Part shown: positions 5,397 to 8,585 of the stretch, piece by piece
How the letters are laid out: each line of letters starts with the position of its first letter
Position numbering within the stretch: the first letter of the stretch is position 1
From: Trichloromonas sp034002365
Lineage (GTDB): Bacteria; Desulfobacterota; Desulfuromonadia; Desulfuromonadales; Trichloromonadaceae
DNA length: 8,585 nucleotides
Direction of reading: 5' to 3'
Assembly: GCA_034002365.1 (NCBI GenBank)
Contig: JAVFAR010000113.1
Span: 1-8,585 of the forward strand
The notes under the pieces: generated by a model
What the model was told of the DNA's origin: nothing
The model's input: the letters and a program-made list of their open reading frames with translations, nothing else
Databases searched by the model: none
Program-made: the position numbers and the translations under genes

Positions 5397-7276
5397 ATGA
5401 CCGAAACTTCCAGAGACACGGAAACCACCCCCCCGGAGGCGCAAGCGACCGGGGGCGGGCAATTTGCCGACTCCTTTGTCCTGGTCGTTGTTTGCTGGAG
5501 CCTGCTCATCTGCCTCCTTGCCGGCTGGGACTACTATCAAGCCCGCCAGTCGGCGCTGAACAATGCCCGCACCGCCGCCCGTCACAGTTACGCCAAGGAT
5601 CTCACCTTCCGCAAGTGGGCGACCGGCCACGGCGGCGTCTATGCCCCCGTCTCCCCCGCCAACCCGCCCAACAACAATCTCGCCCATGTGCCCGAGCGGG
5701 ACATCCCAACCCCCTCGGGCCGCCCCCTGACCCTGATCAATCCCGCCACCATGCTCCGCCAGATCCACGAACTGGCCGACGACACCTTCGGCACCCGCGC
5801 CCATATCACCAGCCTGCGGCCGATCCGTCCGGGCAACGCCCCCAACCCCTGGGAAGCCGCGACCCTCGCAGCCTTTGAGCGCGGCGGAACGGAACGGTCG
5901 GCCCTGGAAACCCTGAATGGCGAAACCTCTCTGCGGCTGATGCGGCCGATCCTGGCCGATACCGGCTGCCTCAAGTGCCATGCCGCCCAGGGCTGCCGAA
6001 TGGGCGACATTCGCGGCGGCATCAGCGTTGCCATTCCCTGGGCGCCCTACCGGACGGAATTGCGCAGCTATCTGCTGCTCCATATCGTCGGCTATGGCGG
6101 ACTCTGGTCCCTGGGCCTGCTCGGCATCGGCGTCACCCGCCTCCGCCTGCGCGACTATCTGGACGAGCGCCATCGGGCCGAAGTCCGCCTCCGCCATTCC
6201 CGCGGGCTGATGCAGGACATCATCGAGCACGACCCCAACGCCATCGCCGTCCTTGACCGGCGTTTCCACTATCGTTACGTCAGCAACCGGTTTCTCAACG
6301 ATTACAAAATCACCCGTCAGGACATCATCGGTAAAAGCCATTACGAAATCTTCCCCGAGATTCCCGACCACGGGCGCGAGGTTCACCGGCGCGCCCTGGC
6401 CGGCGAGGTCCACGGCGCCGAGGATGAGCCCTTTGAGCGGGCCGGCGGCCGCGTCGACTATGTGCGCTGGCAGTGCCGCCCCTGGCACGAAAGCGACGAC
6501 AGCATCGGCGGCATCGTCCTCTATACCGAAGTGGTTACCCCCCCAAGGAAGCGGAAATCGCCCTCGAACAGAAAGCCCGGGAACTGGAAGAGCGCAGCAG
6601 TGAGCTGGAACGCTTCAACTACACCGTCTCCCACGACCTGAAGAGTCCGCTGGTCACGGTCAAATCCTTTCTCGGCTTTCTCGAACAGGACATCGCCGAA
6701 GGCAATGCGGCACGGGTTGAAACGGACATCGCCCACATGCGCGGGGCAGCGGAAAAAATGGGCATGCTGCTCGACGAACTGCTGGAAATATCGCGCATCG
6801 GGCGGGTCGTCAATCCCCCCGAGGAGTTCTCGTTCAAACAGCTCCTTGAGGATGTGCTGTCGCTGATGGCCGGCCCCCTGGCCGAGCGGGGCGTGAGGAT
6901 CGACAGCAATGAGCAGGGTCCGAAGCTCTGCGGTGACCGTCCGCGCCTGCTGGAAATCTGGCAGAATCTGATCGAAAACGCCGTCAAGTACATGGGGGAT
7001 CAGGGCGCACCTCGAATTCGGCTGGGCGTGGAGGAGACGGGAGGCGAGACCGTCTTTTTCGTGCGCGACAACGGCCTGGGGATCGATCCCCGCTGCCGGG
7101 AGAAAATTTTCGGGCTTTTCGAGAAACTCGACGCCAAGAGCGAAGGCGGCGGCCTGGGTCTTGCACTGGTGAAGCGGATTGTCGACCTTTACGGCGGCCG
7201 CATCTGGGTCGAATCGGATGGGGCGGGGCAGGGAAGCTGCTTCCGCTTCACCCTTCCCGGCGCGCTGCCGCACTGA
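5397..7276 (+). pseudogene. Heme-domain sensor histidine kinase, split by a frameshift
   Basis: A membrane sensor kinase of about 626 residues when restored. TM1 is near 24-45. A periplasmic Tll0287-like (DUF3365) domain spans about 50-220, with RKWATGHGGVY, NPATMLRQI and the c-type heme motif CLKCH (191-195). TM2 is near 224-246, a PAS domain near 270-380, and a coiled linker leads to HisKA with phospho-acceptor His413 in VSHDLKSPL. The HATPase follows: N box WQNLIENAVKY, G1 DNGLGID, F box IFGLFEKL, G2 GGGLGLALV. The ATG at 5397 has GGAAAGGAA upstream. The frame breaks in a run of seven C (6538-6544). The first frame runs on out of phase to 6641, while kinase coding resumes at AAG 6545 in another frame and ends at 7276. 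As written, only a sensor without a kinase is made. No response regulator is seen. It may be a mutation, a sequencing error, slippage or a phase switch. Confidence 0.8.
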
Positions 7277-7298
7277 CCACCTGACGGACCGAGCCGCG

Positions 7299-7540
7299 AT
7301 GAACCCCACGGATTCCCCTCTGGAAACGCTGGCCGAATTTCTGCTGGGCAGCGATCTTCTCTTCTGCGCGCTGCTCGACGCAAAAGGGATCATCGGCGCC
7401 CACAGTCCCGGGGTGCCGCGCCTGCTGCACCGGACAAACGACGACTGTCTGACCCGGCCGCCGACCTTGCATCTGACCGAATCCGACGGGGAGCAACTGC
7501 TGCGCCGACTTGCGGGGAACGGGAAAACCCGCCCCATGGC
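7299..7540 (+). pseudogene. Front end of a PAS-like sensor protein, truncated
   Basis: The ATG at 7299 lies 22 bases past the kinase stop. About 75 residues look genuine: LAEFLLGSDLLFCALLDAKG, then IIGAHSPGVPRLL and LHLTESDGEQLLRRLAGNG, like the first strands and helices of a PAS-type sensor. After about base 7530 the frame turns into Pro/Arg-rich, out-of-phase translation of the next gene. In another frame the sequence ends ENPPHGPQESP with a TGA at 7556-7558 overlapping the next ATG, which suggests the original gene ended there, coupled to its neighbour, before a deletion or frameshift. Ribosome site weak. The exact right edge is uncertain and the family name is tentative. Confidence 0.5.
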
Positions 7541-7554
7541 CCCCAGGAGTCCCC

Positions 7555-8075
7555 ATGACGGAACCGTCCCTCGCCCTCAGAAGAGAACTTGCCGCCCGAC
7601 TCCGCGATTAACGGCAGGGCATCGCCGAACGGGTCGCCATGGCTTTCCCGCGCCGCCAGGAGGTCGAGGATGCCGGTTATCCTCTCGACTTTCTCGCCGG
7701 GGCCGGGCGGTCATCACCGGCGTCCAGGGGGAGCTGCATCAGGTCGGGGCCAACATGGTGGCCGATCTGCTCGAAGCGGACGGCTGGGACGTGCGTTTTC
7801 TCGGCACCAACATGCCCCTGGACGACATTCTCAAAACGGCCCGGGAACATCAGGCGGATCTTCTCGGCATTTCCGCCACCATGCTTTTCAACCTGCCCCA
7901 GGTCGTCCAACTGGTGGAGCGGACGCGGGCCGAACTCGGCTCCGCCGCGCCCCGGGTCATCCTCGGCGGCGGCGCCTTCCGCCTGCTCCCCGAACTCCCC
8001 GCCGAACTCAAGGTCGCCGCCGTCGCCACCGAACTGCGGCAAGGGGTGGAACTGGCGAGAAGTCTGCAAAGGTAA
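7555..8075 (+). pseudogene. Cobalamin (B12)-binding regulator-like protein, degraded
   Basis: The C-terminal part (from about 7705) is a clear B12-binding Rossmann domain: GRAVITGVQGELHQVGANMV, LEADGWDVRFLGTNMP, DLLGISATMLFN and VILGGGAF. The histidine loop is ExHxxG rather than DxHxxG; the histidine that would ligate cobalt is present. The original start is probably the ATG at 7555, with AGGAG five bases upstream, giving MTEPSLALRRELAARLRD. Then come an in-frame TAA (7609-7611), RQGIAERVAMAF and YPLDFLAGA, and a frame change near 7696-7712 directly into the B12 domain. The helical domain that usually precedes it is absent, implying an internal deletion. An automated caller would report one 258-residue CDS from 7299 to 8075, but its middle is out-of-phase. 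It resembles B12-binding regulators rather than methyltransferases, since no substrate domain is present. Confidence 0.65.
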
Positions 8076-8101
8076 CCGCTCCAACATCAACGGGATCCCC
8101 C

Positions 8102-8585
8102 ATGCTGCAAACCCTGATCGCCCTGACCTACAACCTGGCCCTGCTCATCGCCCTGAGCACCGTCTCGGGCTTTATCGGCGACCGTTTTCCCGGGCGCCGG
8201 GGAGCGTTGCTGCAAGGCCTGCTCTTCGGCGCGGCGGCGGTCATCGGCATGCTCAATCCGCTGATTCTCGCCCCGGGGCTGATTTTCGACGGCCGTTCGG
8301 TGATGATCAGCCTCGGCGGGCTCTTTTTCGGCCCGCTGACGGCGGCCGTCAGCGCGAGCATGGCCATTGCCCTGCGCCTGGCCCAAGGAGGCGCCGGCCT
8401 GCCCATGGGCCTTTCGGTTATTGTCGTCGCGGCCCTGCTCGGCTGGCTCTTCCACCGGCGCGCCCAGGGGCGAACGCTGGAGATTACCGTCCCGCGCCTT
8501 CTGCTCTTTGGCCTGGTGGTGCATGTCGCCATGCTCCTTTGCGCCTTCACCCTGCCAATCTCCGTCGCCCTCGACGTACTCAAGC
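8102..8585 (+). CDS. 5TM-LYT (LytS-type) membrane sensor, N-terminal part
   Basis: The ATG at 8102 lies 26 bases past the B12-gene stop, with only a weak GGGA ribosome site. 161 codons are visible and no stop occurs before the window edge. The protein is a series of hydrophobic helices with the signature of the 5TMR-LYT sensor domain: PGLIFDGRSVMISLGGLFFG, then PLTAAVSASMAIALRLAQGG and GLPMGLSVIVVAALLGWLF. In LytS-like proteins this domain is the membrane receptor for a C-terminal histidine kinase, diguanylate cyclase or similar output; which one is outside the window. The frame is intact here, unlike the three genes before it. It is likely part of the same operon by spacing. Confidence 0.75.
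   Translation, partial: MLQTLIALTYNLALLIALSTVSGFIGDRFPGRRGALLQGLLFGAAAVIGMLNPLILAPGLIFDGRSVMISLGGLFFGPLTAAVSASMAIALRLAQGGAGLPMGLSVIVVAALLGWLFHRRAQGRTLEITVPRLLLFGLVVHVAMLLCAFTLPISVALDVLK

Noticed and set aside
5367..6488. 373-codon minus-strand open frame opposite the sensor kinase
   Set aside because: G+C-rich mirror of the kinase; the plus strand carries recognisable DUF3365 and PAS domains, and the mirror is low-complexity Gly/Ala.
6473..6544. ATG at 6473 as the start of a separate kinase gene
   Set aside because: The codons 6473-6544 are an out-of-frame copy of the PAS coding sequence; true kinase coding joins at 6545, so this is not an independent start.

Overview
The window looks like chromosomal DNA from a metal-reducing deltaproteobacterium of the Desulfuromonadales (Geobacter/Desulfuromonas relatives). 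The reasons are a multiheme c-type cytochrome, a porin, a small periplasmic protein and a rhodanese-like lipoprotein in the order of the Geobacter sulfurreducens ext cluster, a sensor kinase with a c-type heme motif, moderately high G+C, and an intergenic CACAGAG-type inverted repeat. This placement is inferred from gene content; no marker gene is present.

Left half, minus strand (read right to left): a TetR-family regulator (5104-4520), a 719-base gene-free control region, then extH (3800-2400, tandem rhodanese lipoprotein), extI (2337-1138, outer-membrane beta-barrel porin), extJ (1067-837, tiny exported protein), an intrinsic terminator, and extK (585 to beyond base 1, multiheme cytochrome, truncated by the window). 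Gene order and protein types match extHIJK(L), known for outer-membrane electron transfer and, through ExtI, for selenite/tellurite reduction. Reading frames and Shine-Dalgarno sites are good throughout. ExtH and ExtJ both end in a C-terminal cysteine. The control region carries candidate sigma-70 and sigma-54 promoters, three helically phased AGCT sites, a 13-bp direct repeat around a 12-bp palindrome, and a nested hairpin over a second possible extH start.

Right half, plus strand: a signalling locus whose first three genes are damaged. A membrane histidine kinase with a Tll0287-like (DUF3365) heme sensor domain, PAS, HisKA and HATPase is split by a frameshift in a run of seven C. It is followed by the front end of a small PAS-like protein, then a cobalamin-binding protein with an in-frame TAA and an apparent internal deletion. 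The last two have merged into one accidental open frame (7299-8075). The window ends inside an apparently intact gene for a 5TM-LYT (LytS-type) membrane sensor.

Working model: the TetR protein and perhaps a sigma-54 activator control the ext conduit, in which ExtK passes electrons at the outer membrane, ExtI forms the pore, and ExtH and ExtJ handle sulfur or chalcogen chemistry through thiols. The divergent heme/B12/LYT sensor locus would be a separate redox- or light-responsive module that is decaying or badly sequenced here. No tRNA, rRNA, CRISPR array or insertion sequence was seen.
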